From NCBI RefSeq assembly GCF_037940415.1, contig NZ_CP149798.1, forward strand, positions 4,683,001-4,747,000: a DNA stretch of 64,000 nucleotides. Direction: 5' to 3'. Origin of the DNA: Streptomyces sp. f51. GTDB taxonomy: Bacteria > Actinomycetota > Actinomycetes > Streptomycetales > Streptomycetaceae. The notes below the pieces were generated by a model. That model worked only from the letters and a program-made list of their open reading frames with translations. It searched no databases and was not told the DNA's origin. Shown here one piece after another: positions 1-8,588 of this stretch. Each line of letters begins with the position of its first letter. The first letter of the stretch is position 1. Position numbers and translations under genes: made by a program.

Positions 1-99
1 AGACATCAGAATTTCATCGACGCAGGTCAGCCCTGGTAGCGCAGAGTGATTCCGGCCGTGGCCGAGGGCATCGACCGGGGTCGGCGGTGCCGCTCAGCC

Positions 100-495
100 C
101 TAGTGGCAGCCGAGGAGTTCCGCCGTGGAGCCCCGGGCCGTCGTCCGCAGCGTGACCACCTTGTCGAGACGGGACGCGCGCTGGTCGAAGCGGAAGTCCG
201 CGCGGCCCACCTCCGTACCGTCCGCGCTCTGCGACCGCAGGGTGCAGTAGCCCTTCGTACCGGTGTCCTTGTGCACCTCGAGGTGCACCTCCACCGCGTT
301 GTCCGAGACCGCCTCGAAGGTGATCACCTGGGCGCTGATCCTGGCGCCGGCGATGTAGTCGTAGCCGAACCAGCCGACCACGCCGATCAGGACGGCCCCC
401 AGTACGGCGCCGACGATCCTGAGCTTGCGGTCGGCACGCTCGTCGGCGGAGCGGCCGTACCGGCCCTCGGGCAGCTGCGCGCTCGCCGTACTCAT
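100..495 (-). CDS. DUF4307 family membrane-anchored protein
   Basis: This 131-residue protein has a charged N-terminus (about residues 1-25), one transmembrane helix (about 27-47, rich in V, L, I and G) and an extracytoplasmic domain with two cysteines, one in a GYCTLRSQ segment and one three residues from the end in LLGCH. That layout matches the actinobacterial DUF4307 family, whose function is not known. The start is the ATG at 495. It is transcribed divergently from the mycothiol amidase gene, as is common in streptomycetes. Identification rests on overall pattern and on its position next to mca. Confidence 0.8.
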   Translation of the reverse strand: MSTASAQLPEGRYGRSADERADRKLRIVGAVLGAVLIGVVGWFGYDYIAGARISAQVITFEAVSDNAVEVHLEVHKDTGTKGYCTLRSQSADGTEVGRADFRFDQRASRLDKVVTLRTTARGSTAELLGCH

Positions 496-532
496 GATCG
501 TCCTCTCGGCCGGGGTTCCTGGGGCGGACCCC

Positions 533-558
533 GGAATTATTCGCCCCCCGATTCCGTC
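533..558 (+). promoter_or_regulatory. Candidate sigmaR promoter of mca
   Basis: GGAAT at 533-537 and GTC at 556-558 are separated by exactly 18 bases. This fits the sigmaR (thiol-oxidative stress sigma factor) pattern GGAAT-N18-GTT except for the last base. Transcription would begin near 565, about 80 bases before mca. Known biology supports it: mca belongs to the sigmaR regulon in Streptomyces coelicolor. A TATAGA at 561-566 could alternatively serve a housekeeping promoter, but it lacks a convincing -35. Confidence 0.6.
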
Positions 559-646
559 ACTATAGAAGCCGCCCGCAGCGCGGATTCACGCCGGGCGCCG
601 ACAGCCGACCCACCCAGGCGACAGCCGACTGACCGAGGATTGAGTC

Positions 647-1528
647 TTGACTGACCAGCTGCGACTGATGGCCGTGCACGCCCACCCCGACGACGAGTCG
701 AGCAAGGGCGCGGCCACCATGGCGAAGTACGTGTCCGAGGGGGTGGACGTGCTGGTCGTGACCTGCACGGGTGGGGAGCGCGGCTCCATCCTCAATCCCA
801 AGCTCCAGGGCGACACGTACATCGAGGAGAACATCCACGAGGTGCGCAAGAAGGAGATGGACGAGGCCCGCGAGATCCTCGGGGTCAAGCAGGAGTGGCT
901 CGGCTTCGTGGACTCGGGCCTGCCCGAGGGCGACCCGCTGCCGCCGCTGCCCGAGGGCTGCTTCGCCCTGGAGGACATCGACAAGGCGGCCGGCGAGCTG
1001 GTCAAGCAGATCCGCTCGTTCCGCCCGCAGGTGATCACCACGTACGACGAGAACGGTGGCTACCCGCACCCCGACCACATCATGACCCACAAGATCTCGA
1101 TGGTCGCCTTCGAGGGCGCGACGGACACCGAGAAGTACCCGGAGTCCGAGTTCGGACCGGCGTTCGGGCCGCAGAAGCTGTACTACAACCAGGGCTTCAA
1201 CCGCCCGCGCACCGAGGCGCTGCACCACGCGCTCCTGGACCGCGGGATGGAGTCGCCGTACGGGGACTGGCTCAAGCGCTGGAGCGAGTTCGAGCGCGCC
1301 GAACGCACGCTGACCACGCATGTCCCGTGCGCGGACTTCTTCGAGATCCGTGACAAGGCGCTGATCGCGCACGCCACGCAGATCGACCCCGACGGCGGCT
1401 GGTTCAAGGTCCCCATGGACATCCAGCGGGAGGTCTGGCCGACCGAGGAGTACGAGCTCGCGAAGTCCCTCGTGGACACATCCCTCCCCGAGGACGACCT
1501 CTTTGCGGGCATCCGCGACAATGCCTGA
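647..1528 (+). CDS. mca: Mycothiol S-conjugate amidase Mca
   Basis: A 293-residue cytosolic zinc amidase that cleaves mycothiol S-conjugates to a mercapturic acid and GlcN-inositol, so the cell can export electrophiles and antibiotics. The zinc-binding AHPDDE motif is at residues 12-17 and a second metal/active-site segment, HPDHIMTH, lies near residue 142. Both are hallmarks of the LmbE/MshB/Mca family, and the length matches Mca. The start is the TTG at 647, seven bases after a GAGGA; the next ATG (668) would cut into the first strand. A sigmaR-like promoter lies upstream. Its end overlaps the next small gene. The paralogue MshB (GlcNAc-Ins deacetylase) is the alternative, but the length and the long insert favour Mca. 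Confidence 0.93.
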   Translation: MTDQLRLMAVHAHPDDESSKGAATMAKYVSEGVDVLVVTCTGGERGSILNPKLQGDTYIEENIHEVRKKEMDEAREILGVKQEWLGFVDSGLPEGDPLPPLPEGCFALEDIDKAAGELVKQIRSFRPQVITTYDENGGYPHPDHIMTHKISMVAFEGATDTEKYPESEFGPAFGPQKLYYNQGFNRPRTEALHHALLDRGMESPYGDWLKRWSEFERAERTLTTHVPCADFFEIRDKALIAHATQIDPDGGWFKVPMDIQREVWPTEEYELAKSLVDTSLPEDDLFAGIRDNA

Positions 1529-1781
1529 CATGAGCGCAAGCCTGGCACTGACGCACCTCGTCCCCCTGGCCAAGGAGGTCGACGAGAACAAGGTCACCCC
1601 CGGCGTCCTCGGCTTCATCGTCTTCGCGGTGATGGCCCTGGCCGTCTGGGGTCTGATGAAGTCCATGAACCGCCACATGGGCAAGGTCACCTTCGAGCAG
1701 GACCCCGAGGCCGGGGCGGAGGGCCCCGCCGACGCGGACCGCTCCGCCTCCGGCGGCAAGCCCAGCCCGGCCAAGGGCTGA
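1521..1781 (+). CDS. Small single-pass membrane protein downstream of mca
   Basis: An 86-residue protein with an amphipathic N-terminus, one transmembrane helix (about residues 27-46, within GVLGFIVFAVMALAVWGLMK) and an acidic, Ala/Gly-rich cytoplasmic tail. The ATG at 1521 overlaps the last codons of mca by eight bases, suggesting translational coupling; an ATG at 1530 and a TTG at 1503 are other possible starts. No family-level function is recognised. The conserved-looking coupling to mca suggests a membrane partner in thiol detoxification, but that is inference only. Confidence 0.75.
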   Translation: MPDMSASLALTHLVPLAKEVDENKVTPGVLGFIVFAVMALAVWGLMKSMNRHMGKVTFEQDPEAGAEGPADADRSASGGKPSPAKG

Positions 1782-1798
1782 GCGACCCCCGGCACGGC

Positions 1799-4700
1799 TC
1801 ACGTCGTCACCGGTACGCCCATCACATCGCGGGCGTGCCGGTCCGGGACCATGCCCAGACGCCAGGCCTGCCAGCCGCCGTCCAGGTCCACGCCGCGCTC
1901 CAGCAGCAGCTGATACGCCTCGGTGAAGCCGTCCAGCCTGCCGTCCCGGGTGGCGTGGCCGGCCCGTGAGAGCTGCGCCAGCTCCTCGGCGGCCACCGCG
2001 GCACCCACCTCGTGGCCGCCCGGCGCCGCGTACGGCAGCAGCGTGCAGCGCAGGAAGCGGGCCCAGTCCTCCCCGCGGCGGTCACCGTACGAGGCGAACA
2101 GCCCGACGGCCTCGTCGCACAGGTCCAGCGCCTGCTGGGTACGGGCGTTGCCGGCGTCGACGACGGCGAGCTCCAGGCACGTCCACGCCTCGCCGTGCGC
2201 CACCCCGATGCGCTGGAAGTCCGCGCGGGCGTCGACGAGGAGCTGCCGGGCGAATCCCGAGTTGCGCAGCGAGCCCGTCTGCGCCGCGCGCTGGTCGCGG
2301 GTCACGCGGGCCGAGTGATGGCGGGCGCAGGCCAGTCCGTACACGTCCCGCATGCGCGAGAACATCGTCCGGGAGCGCTCCAGCTCGCGCACCGCCCGGT
2401 CCAGATCACCGGTCTCCTCCAGGGCCTGGCCCAGGTAGTAGACCGTCCATGCCTCGCCGCGCGCGTCCTCGTTCTCGCGGTGCCGGGAGGCCGCCTGGCG
2501 CAGCCCGTCGACCGCCGCGGACGCGTCGCCCTCGACGAGCCGGGCACGGGCCAGCTGCGTGAGCGCCCAGGCCTCGCCACGGGCGTCGCGCGTCCGCCCG
2601 TACAGATCGAGTGCCGCGCGCAGCTCACGCTCGGCACGCGGCACGTCACCCATCCGCAGCCCCAGCTGGCCGAGCTGGAAGTGGGCCCAGGCCTCGCCGT
2701 GCACCGAGCCGCTCTCGCGGTGCAGCACCAGGGACTCGGTGAGCAGGCCCAGTGCCTGGCCGAGCCGGGACCGGTCGCGCTCCACCGCCGCCAGCGCGTG
2801 CATCGTCCAGGCACGGTCGGCCGCCAGCTCGGGTGAGGCCTGGAGATCCATGGCCTCCTGGAGCTTGGCCGCCGCCTCGACGAGACCGCCCTGGTGGTGC
2901 AGCGTGATGCCGAGGGAGCACAGCGCCCGGGCGGCCCCCGCGTCGTGATGGGCCTCGAAGTACAGGTCCACCACCGCGGCGAGGGTCGTGCGCGCCTTGT
3001 CCAGCTCGCCGAGCTGGCGGGCCGCGATACCGGTGCGCCACTGCACCGAGCGGACCAGGAGCCCCTGGTCGACGGCCTGGGTCAGCTCGCTGATCTCGCC
3101 CAGCCGGTACAGGTCGCCGCGCAGCAGGCAGTAGTCGCACAGGGCGCCCAGGAGATGGAGCACCGCCGCCTGGTCCACCCCCTCCGCGTGCCGCAGGGCC
3201 GCCGTGATGAAGCTCGACTCGTCGTCCAGCCAGCGCAGGGCGGCGTCCAGCGAGGTGAAGCCGTGCGGTCCGAACTGGTCGGCGCGCGTCGAGGTCTTGC
3301 CGTCCACCAGGCGGATCACCGAGTCGGCGAGCTCCGCGTAGTTCACGATCAGGCGTTCCTGCGCCGCCGTGCGCTCCGAGGCCTCCTCCTCGTCCAGGAG
3401 ACGGGCCCCGGCGAACGTCCGCACGAGATCGTGCAGGCGGTAGCGGCTGCCGCGCACATGGTCGATCAGGCCCGCCCGGGACAGGGCGGTCAGATGACGG
3501 ACGGCCTCGGGTTCGTCCGTCGCGAGCAGCGACGCCGCCGCGGCCGCGCCCAGCGAGGCCCGGCCGGCCAGGGCCAGCCTGCGCAGCAGCCGCCGTGCCA
3601 TGTCCGACTGGTCGGTGTAGCGCAGCCACAGCACCCGCTCGACGGGCTCCACCGGGCCGTAGGCCGCGAGGTCGCCGGCCAGGGCGCGGGGAGTGCGGGG
3701 GCCGAGCGAGGAGCCCGCGATCCGCAGGGCCAGCGGCAGGCCGCCGCACAACTCCCTGATCCGGTCGGCGGATTCGGCGTCGTACGGGCCCGACGCGTCC
3801 TGCGCCGCCGCGGTCAGCAGCTCCTCGGAGCCCGCCGCGTCCAGCACGTCCACGGGGAGCTGGTGCACCCAGGCGGCGAGGTCGGCCGGCAGGTCGAGCG
3901 GCTTGCGCGCGGTGACCAGGACCAGGCTCTCGGAGCGCTCGGGGACCAGGGTGCGCACCTGCTCGGCGTCGCTCGCGTCGTCCAGCACGATCGTCACGGG
4001 CAGGCCCGTCAGATGCTGGTGGTACAGCTCGCCCAGCCGTTTGACCTGCTGGTCCTGCGAGGCGCGCTCGCGGAACAGGAGCTGTTCGCGCGGGGCGCCC
4101 AGCCGGTTCAGCAGATGGAGCAGCGCGTCGCGGGTGGGCAGCGGCGGATCGTCCGGGCTGTCGCCCCGCAGGTCGACCACGCAGGCCCCGCGGAACTGGT
4201 CCTTGAGGGCGTGCGCCGCGCGGACCGCGAGGGTGCTCCGCCCGGAGCCGGGCGCGCCGTGCAGCACCACCACCGTCGGTTTCGTCTCCGTGCTCGCCCG
4301 GGCCGCGTGCACCCACTGCGCGATCCGCGACAGTTCGGTCCGGCGTCCGGTGAACGGGCCGTCCCGCTCCGGAAGTTGACCGAAGGAGTGCTCCAGCACG
4401 CTGCGCCGGCGGGCCGCGGCGCTCTTGTCGGTGCGCCGCAGCTGGGGCGCGCCCTTCTTGGCGCCGGTGGTGGCGGTGAGCACCCGCTGCTGGTCGAGGA
4501 ACGGGCGCACGCCCCGTACCTCCAGGGCCGTCAGCCACTGGAGGCGCAGCTGTTCGGGCCCGCCGGGCCGGCCGAGCGCTCCGGCACGGCGGCTCTCGGC
4601 GGGCATGTGCGAGGCCGTCACCTTGAGGACGGTGGCCGTCGCGCCCGCCACGGCCACCGTCGCTCCGGTGCCCACGGCCGTGCCCGCGCCGGTGCCGAGG

Positions 4701-4993
4701 GCGAGGTCGGCGGCGACGGCCGCGAGCGCGCCGACGGCGGCCACCCATAACGCGGTTCCGGATCCCTCGCGCGCGAACCGCTGCCCGAAGGTCTGCCGTC
4801 CCTCCTCCGCCTCGTCCAGCGCCCGGGTGTACGCCGTGTACTCCTCGGCGGCCGTCTCCGCCATCGCGTCGAGCGAGGCCCGCGCCCGAGACAACAGGGC
4901 GCCGCGGTCCGCGCGCCCCCCTGAGCGGCGTACCTCCTCCTCGACGGCCCGGACCAACAGCCGCTCGGCCTCCGCCCGATGGCCGTCCCGCAT
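1799..4993 (-). CDS. NB-ARC (STAND) ATPase with C-terminal TPR repeats and N-terminal membrane segment
   Basis: A 1064-residue protein of the AfsR/STAND type but without a DNA-binding domain. An N-terminal helical region (1-75) is followed by a long Gly/Ala/Val hydrophobic stretch (about 80-124) that could cross the membrane twice. The NB-ARC core begins with FTGRRTEL (about 214) and carries the P-loop GAPGSGRS at 246-253, a Walker B-like VTIVLDDAS and a GLPLAL motif. The C-terminal half consists of tetratricopeptide repeats, recognised by recurring GEAWAHFQLGQ-like units. The ATG at 4993 is chosen because GGAGGGGG lies ten bases upstream; an in-frame ATG at 5074 would add 27 residues without that signal. 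Such proteins act as ATP-gated switches; the ligand is unknown. Confidence 0.85.
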   Translation of the reverse strand: MRDGHRAEAERLLVRAVEEEVRRSGGRADRGALLSRARASLDAMAETAAEEYTAYTRALDEAEEGRQTFGQRFAREGSGTALWVAAVGALAAVAADLALGTGAGTAVGTGATVAVAGATATVLKVTASHMPAESRRAGALGRPGGPEQLRLQWLTALEVRGVRPFLDQQRVLTATTGAKKGAPQLRRTDKSAAARRRSVLEHSFGQLPERDGPFTGRRTELSRIAQWVHAARASTETKPTVVVLHGAPGSGRSTLAVRAAHALKDQFRGACVVDLRGDSPDDPPLPTRDALLHLLNRLGAPREQLLFRERASQDQQVKRLGELYHQHLTGLPVTIVLDDASDAEQVRTLVPERSESLVLVTARKPLDLPADLAAWVHQLPVDVLDAAGSEELLTAAAQDASGPYDAESADRIRELCGGLPLALRIAGSSLGPRTPRALAGDLAAYGPVEPVERVLWLRYTDQSDMARRLLRRLALAGRASLGAAAAASLLATDEPEAVRHLTALSRAGLIDHVRGSRYRLHDLVRTFAGARLLDEEEASERTAAQERLIVNYAELADSVIRLVDGKTSTRADQFGPHGFTSLDAALRWLDDESSFITAALRHAEGVDQAAVLHLLGALCDYCLLRGDLYRLGEISELTQAVDQGLLVRSVQWRTGIAARQLGELDKARTTLAAVVDLYFEAHHDAGAARALCSLGITLHHQGGLVEAAAKLQEAMDLQASPELAADRAWTMHALAAVERDRSRLGQALGLLTESLVLHRESGSVHGEAWAHFQLGQLGLRMGDVPRAERELRAALDLYGRTRDARGEAWALTQLARARLVEGDASAAVDGLRQAASRHRENEDARGEAWTVYYLGQALEETGDLDRAVRELERSRTMFSRMRDVYGLACARHHSARVTRDQRAAQTGSLRNSGFARQLLVDARADFQRIGVAHGEAWTCLELAVVDAGNARTQQALDLCDEAVGLFASYGDRRGEDWARFLRCTLLPYAAPGGHEVGAAVAAEELAQLSRAGHATRDGRLDGFTEAYQLLLERGVDLDGGWQAWRLGMVPDRHARDVMGVPVTT

Positions 4994-5109
4994 GTCACGT
5001 CCCCCTCCGGCAGCAACTGTCTGGCCTACGAGTGTCCTTCGGCGAAGACGCGAACGCGAGGGGGCGTCGATCATTCGTGCCGTACCGGACGCCGTGGGAG
5101 AGTGGCAGG

Positions 5110-7146
5110 GTGAACCGACTGGCCCATGAGACGTCCCCGTATCTGCTCCAGCACGCCGACAACCCCGTCGACTGGTGGCCCTGGTCGGCCGAGGCCTTCG
5201 ACGAGGCCCGCAGAAGCAACCGGCCCGTTCTGCTGAGCGTCGGGTACAGCAGCTGCCACTGGTGTCACGTCATGGCACACGAGTCCTTCGAGGACGAGGC
5301 GACCGCCGCCTATCTGAACGAACACTTCGTCAGCGTCAAGGTCGACCGCGAGGAGCGGCCCGACGTCGACGCCGTCTACATGGAGGCGGTGCAGGCGGCG
5401 ACCGGGCAGGGCGGCTGGCCGATGACCGTGTTCCTCACCCCGGACGCCGAGCCCTTCTACTTCGGCACCTACTTCCCGCCCGAGCCCCGGCACGGCATGG
5501 CGTCCTTCGGCCAGGTGCTGGAGGGCGTGGCGACCGCGTGGAAGGACCGGCGGGACGAGGTCGCCGAGGTCGCGGGGAAGATCACGCGGGATCTCGCCGA
5601 GCGGGAGATGTCCTTCGGGGACAGCCGGGTGCCGGGCGAGGAGGACCTGGCCGGAGCGCTGCTCGGGCTCACCCGGGACTACGACGCCGCGCGCGGCGGA
5701 TTCGGCGGCGCGCCCAAGTTCCCGCCGTCCATGGTGATCGAGTTCCTGCTGCGCCACCACGCGAGGACCGGCTCCGAGGGCGCCCTCCAGATGGCCGTGG
5801 ACACCTGCGAGCGGATGGCGCGCGGCGGTCTCTACGACCAGCTCGGCGGTGGCTTCGCCCGCTACTCCGTCGACCGGGAGTGGGTGGTCCCGCACTTCGA
5901 GAAGATGCTCTATGACAACGCCCTCCTGTGCCGGGCCTACGCCCATCTCTGGCGGGCCACCGGGTCCGAGCTCGCGCGGCGGGTCGCGCTGGAGACCGCG
6001 GACTTCATGGTCCGTGAACTGCGCACCACCGAGGGCGGGTTCGCCTCCGCGCTCGACGCCGACAGCGACGACGGCAGCGGCCGGCACGTCGAGGGCGCCT
6101 ACTACGTGTGGACGCCCGCGCAGTTGCGCGAGGCGCTCGGTGAGGAGGACGCCGCACTCGCCGCGCAGTACTTCGGGGTCACCGAGGAGGGCACCTTCGA
6201 GGAGGGCGCCTCCGTGCTCCAGCTTCCGCAGCAGGAGGGCGTCTTCGAGGCGGAGCGGATCGCCTCCGTGCGGGAGCGGCTGCTCGCGGCCCGGGCCGGG
6301 CGCCCGGCCCCCGGACGCGACGACAAGGTGGTCGCCGCCTGGAACGGGCTCGCGGTGGCCGCCCTCGCGGAGACCGGCGCCTACTTCGGCCGCCCCGACC
6401 TGGTGGAGGCCGCGATCGGCGCCGCCGACCTCCTCGTACGGCTGCACCTGGACGACCGGGCGCGGCTGGTCCGTACGAGCAAGGACGGCCGGGCCGGCGC
6501 CCACGCGGGGGTCCTTGAGGACTACGCGGACGTCGCCGAGGGCTTCCTCGCGCTGACGTCCGTGACCGGGGAAGGGGTCTGGCTGGAGTTCGCCGGGTTC
6601 CTGCTCGACCACGTCCTCGCCCAGTTCACGGACGCCGAGTCGGGTGCGCTCTACGACACGGCCGCCGACGCGGAGCGGCTGATCCGCCGGCCGCAGGACC
6701 CCACCGACAACGCCACGCCCTCGGGCTGGAGCGCCGCGGCCGGGGCGCTGCTCTCCTACAGCGCGCAGACCGGCGCCGAACCCCATCGCACCGCCGCCGA
6801 GCGGGCGCTCGGTGTCGTGAAGGCGCTCGGGCCCCGGGCGCCCCGTTTCATCGGCTGGGGGCTCGCGGTGGCCGAGGCGCTGCTCGACGGTCCCCGGGAG
6901 GTCGCGGTGGTCGGCGGGACGGACGATCCCGATACAACGGCCCTGCGGCGGGCGGCACTTCTGGGCACCACGCCGGGGACCGTGGTGGCGGTGGGTGAAC
7001 CGGGCAGTGACGAGCTGCCGCTGCTCGCCGGGCGCCCCCTGGTGGACGGGAGGCCGGCCGCGTACGTCTGCCGTAACTTCGCGTGTGACGCCCCGACGAC
7101 CGATCCCGACCGTCTTCGCGCGGCTCTGAACGGCCGAAACACGTAA
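5110..7146 (+). CDS. Thioredoxin-domain DUF255 protein (YyaL/SPATA20 family)
   Basis: A 678-residue protein with an N-terminal thioredoxin-like domain, including NRLAHETSPYLLQHADNPVDW at the start and the CHWC redox motif at residues 49-52. A long alpha/alpha-barrel region follows, similar to N-acylglucosamine 2-epimerases and glycosidases. Length and motif order match the YyaL/SPATA20 family, whose substrate is unresolved. The GTG at 5110 is preferred because it gives the canonical family N-terminus; an upstream in-frame ATG at 5032 would overlap the divergent promoter region. It is transcribed away from the NB-ARC gene. Confidence 0.9.
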   Translation: MNRLAHETSPYLLQHADNPVDWWPWSAEAFDEARRSNRPVLLSVGYSSCHWCHVMAHESFEDEATAAYLNEHFVSVKVDREERPDVDAVYMEAVQAATGQGGWPMTVFLTPDAEPFYFGTYFPPEPRHGMASFGQVLEGVATAWKDRRDEVAEVAGKITRDLAEREMSFGDSRVPGEEDLAGALLGLTRDYDAARGGFGGAPKFPPSMVIEFLLRHHARTGSEGALQMAVDTCERMARGGLYDQLGGGFARYSVDREWVVPHFEKMLYDNALLCRAYAHLWRATGSELARRVALETADFMVRELRTTEGGFASALDADSDDGSGRHVEGAYYVWTPAQLREALGEEDAALAAQYFGVTEEGTFEEGASVLQLPQQEGVFEAERIASVRERLLAARAGRPAPGRDDKVVAAWNGLAVAALAETGAYFGRPDLVEAAIGAADLLVRLHLDDRARLVRTSKDGRAGAHAGVLEDYADVAEGFLALTSVTGEGVWLEFAGFLLDHVLAQFTDAESGALYDTAADAERLIRRPQDPTDNATPSGWSAAAGALLSYSAQTGAEPHRTAAERALGVVKALGPRAPRFIGWGLAVAEALLDGPREVAVVGGTDDPDTTALRRAALLGTTPGTVVAVGEPGSDELPLLAGRPLVDGRPAAYVCRNFACDAPTTDPDRLRAALNGRNT

Positions 7147-7197
7147 CCCCCAACCGGTCCAAAGGCCCCAGAGGGCGGTTTGTTCGGCAATTTGACC

Positions 7198-7217
7198 GAG
7201 CGTGATGAAACACGCTC
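7198..7217 (+). terminator. Short perfect hairpin after the DUF255 gene
   Basis: GAGCGTG (7198-7204) and CACGCTC (7211-7217) form a perfect seven-base stem with a six-base loop, followed by TTC, 51 bases after the stop codon. It may end the upstream transcript, though the T-tract is poor. It could equally be an operator for the glycosyltransferase operon. Confidence 0.4.
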
Positions 7218-7269
7218 TTCATCGGGGCAACCCGTGTCCTTCACAGATCACCCATAGCTTCTGCGTGGG

Positions 7270-7299
7270 GTCGTGGCAGCCGTTACGCGCTGTCACGAC
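7270..7299 (+). promoter_or_regulatory. Inverted repeat in the leader of the glycosyltransferase operon
   Basis: GTCGTGGCAG (7270-7279) and CTGTCACGAC (7290-7299) pair over ten positions with one G-U wobble and a ten-base loop, 26 bases before the GTG of the first glycosyltransferase. It is either a dimeric-regulator operator or an RNA hairpin in the 5' leader. No U-tract follows, so a terminator is unlikely. Confidence 0.5.
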
Positions 7300-7325
7300 G
7301 GGGGTTAGGGGATCTGGGGGGATCT

Positions 7326-8588
7326 GTGCTCACGTCTGCCTTCATCGCTGCTGTTTCTCTGTCGCTCTTCTGGATGGCCGCCTTCACCCTGTGGTGGCAG
7401 ATGCACGCGTGGCGTACGCCCGAAGTGCTCGCCTCCACCCGGTTCGCCAGTCCGGACGGGGGTGAGGGCCTGTCCTTCTCGCTGCTGCTCCCCGCGCGGC
7501 ACGAGCAGGCCGTGCTCGACCACACCATCCGGCGGCTGCTGGAATCCGGCCACGCCGACTTCGAGATCATCGTCATCGTGGGGCACGACGATCCGGAGAC
7601 CACCGAGGTGGCCCGGAGCGCCGAGGCGCGCGATCCGCGCGTCCGGGTCGTCGTCGACCGCCACGAGAGGAAGAACAAGCCGAAGGCCATGAACACGGCC
7701 CTGCCGCACTGCCGCGGCGACGTGGTCGGGGTCTTCGACGCCGAGGACCAGGTCCATCCGGAGCTGCTCGCCCATGTCGAGCACGCGTTCCGCACGACGG
7801 GAGCGGACGTCGTCCAGGGCGGGGTGCAGCTCATCGACTTCCACTCCAGCTGGTACAGCCTGCGCAACTGCCTGGAGTACTTCTTCTGGTTCCGCTCCCG
7901 CCTTCACCTGCACGCGCAGAAGGGGTTCATCCCGCTCGGCGGCAACACCGTCTTCGTACGGACGGCGGTCCTGCGGGAGGCCGGCGGCTGGGACCCCGAC
8001 TGCCTCGCGGAGGACTGCGACCTGGGCGTACGGCTGTCCAGCGTCGGCAAGAAGGTCGTCGTCGCCTACGACTCCGCCATGGTGACCAGGGAGGAGACGC
8101 CCGGCTCCCTGATGTCGCTGCTCAAACAGCGCACCCGGTGGAACCAGGGCTTCCTCCAGGTCTACCGCAAGCGCGACTGGAAGCAACTGCCCGGCTTCGG
8201 ACAGCGGTTGCTCGCCCGCTACACGCTGATGACGCCGTATCTCCAGGCGTTCTCCGGAGTGATCATCCCGCTGAACGTGGCGGTGGCGCTCTTCCTCGAC
8301 GTGCCCGTCGGGATCGCCTTCGTCACCTTCCTGCCCGCCGTGACCGCCCTGGTGACCTTCGTCTTCGAGATCGTCGGACTGCACGACTTCGGCAAGCAGT
8401 ACGGGCTGCGCGTCCGCCCCGTGCACTACCTGAAGCTGGTCGCCGGCGGTCCCTTCTACCAGGTGCTGCTCGCGGGTGCCGCCGTGCGCGCCGTCTGGCG
8501 TGAGCAACGGGGGCGCAACGACTGGGAGTTGACCAGTCATGTCGGCGCGCATCTCACCGACGCGATCCGAGAGGACGTCCCCGCGTGA
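7326..8588 (+). CDS. Processive-type family 2 glycosyltransferase
   Basis: A 420-residue membrane glycosyltransferase with an N-terminal transmembrane helix (about 3-25), a GT-A catalytic domain and two to three C-terminal helices (about 295-345 and 370-390). Catalytic signatures are present: FDAED at 137-141, the ED of LAEDCDLG at 229-230 and QRTRW at 268-272, the Q-x-x-R-W signature of cellulose/chitin/hyaluronan-synthase-like enzymes. It probably polymerises or extends a glycan at the membrane from a nucleotide sugar. The start is the GTG at 7326 behind a G-rich ribosome site. Its end overlaps the next gene by four bases (GTGA), beginning a coupled four-gene operon. The sugar is not predictable. 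Confidence 0.88.
   Translation: MLTSAFIAAVSLSLFWMAAFTLWWQMHAWRTPEVLASTRFASPDGGEGLSFSLLLPARHEQAVLDHTIRRLLESGHADFEIIVIVGHDDPETTEVARSAEARDPRVRVVVDRHERKNKPKAMNTALPHCRGDVVGVFDAEDQVHPELLAHVEHAFRTTGADVVQGGVQLIDFHSSWYSLRNCLEYFFWFRSRLHLHAQKGFIPLGGNTVFVRTAVLREAGGWDPDCLAEDCDLGVRLSSVGKKVVVAYDSAMVTREETPGSLMSLLKQRTRWNQGFLQVYRKRDWKQLPGFGQRLLARYTLMTPYLQAFSGVIIPLNVAVALFLDVPVGIAFVTFLPAVTALVTFVFEIVGLHDFGKQYGLRVRPVHYLKLVAGGPFYQVLLAGAAVRAVWREQRGRNDWELTSHVGAHLTDAIREDVPA

Noticed and set aside
1..99. End of a gene entering from the left edge
   Set aside because: No frame in the first 99 bases shows a recognisable C-terminus; nothing could be supported.
2894..4750. Long plus-strand frame opposite the NB-ARC gene
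   Set aside because: No ribosome site or motif; the minus-strand frame has a clear P-loop and TPR repeats.
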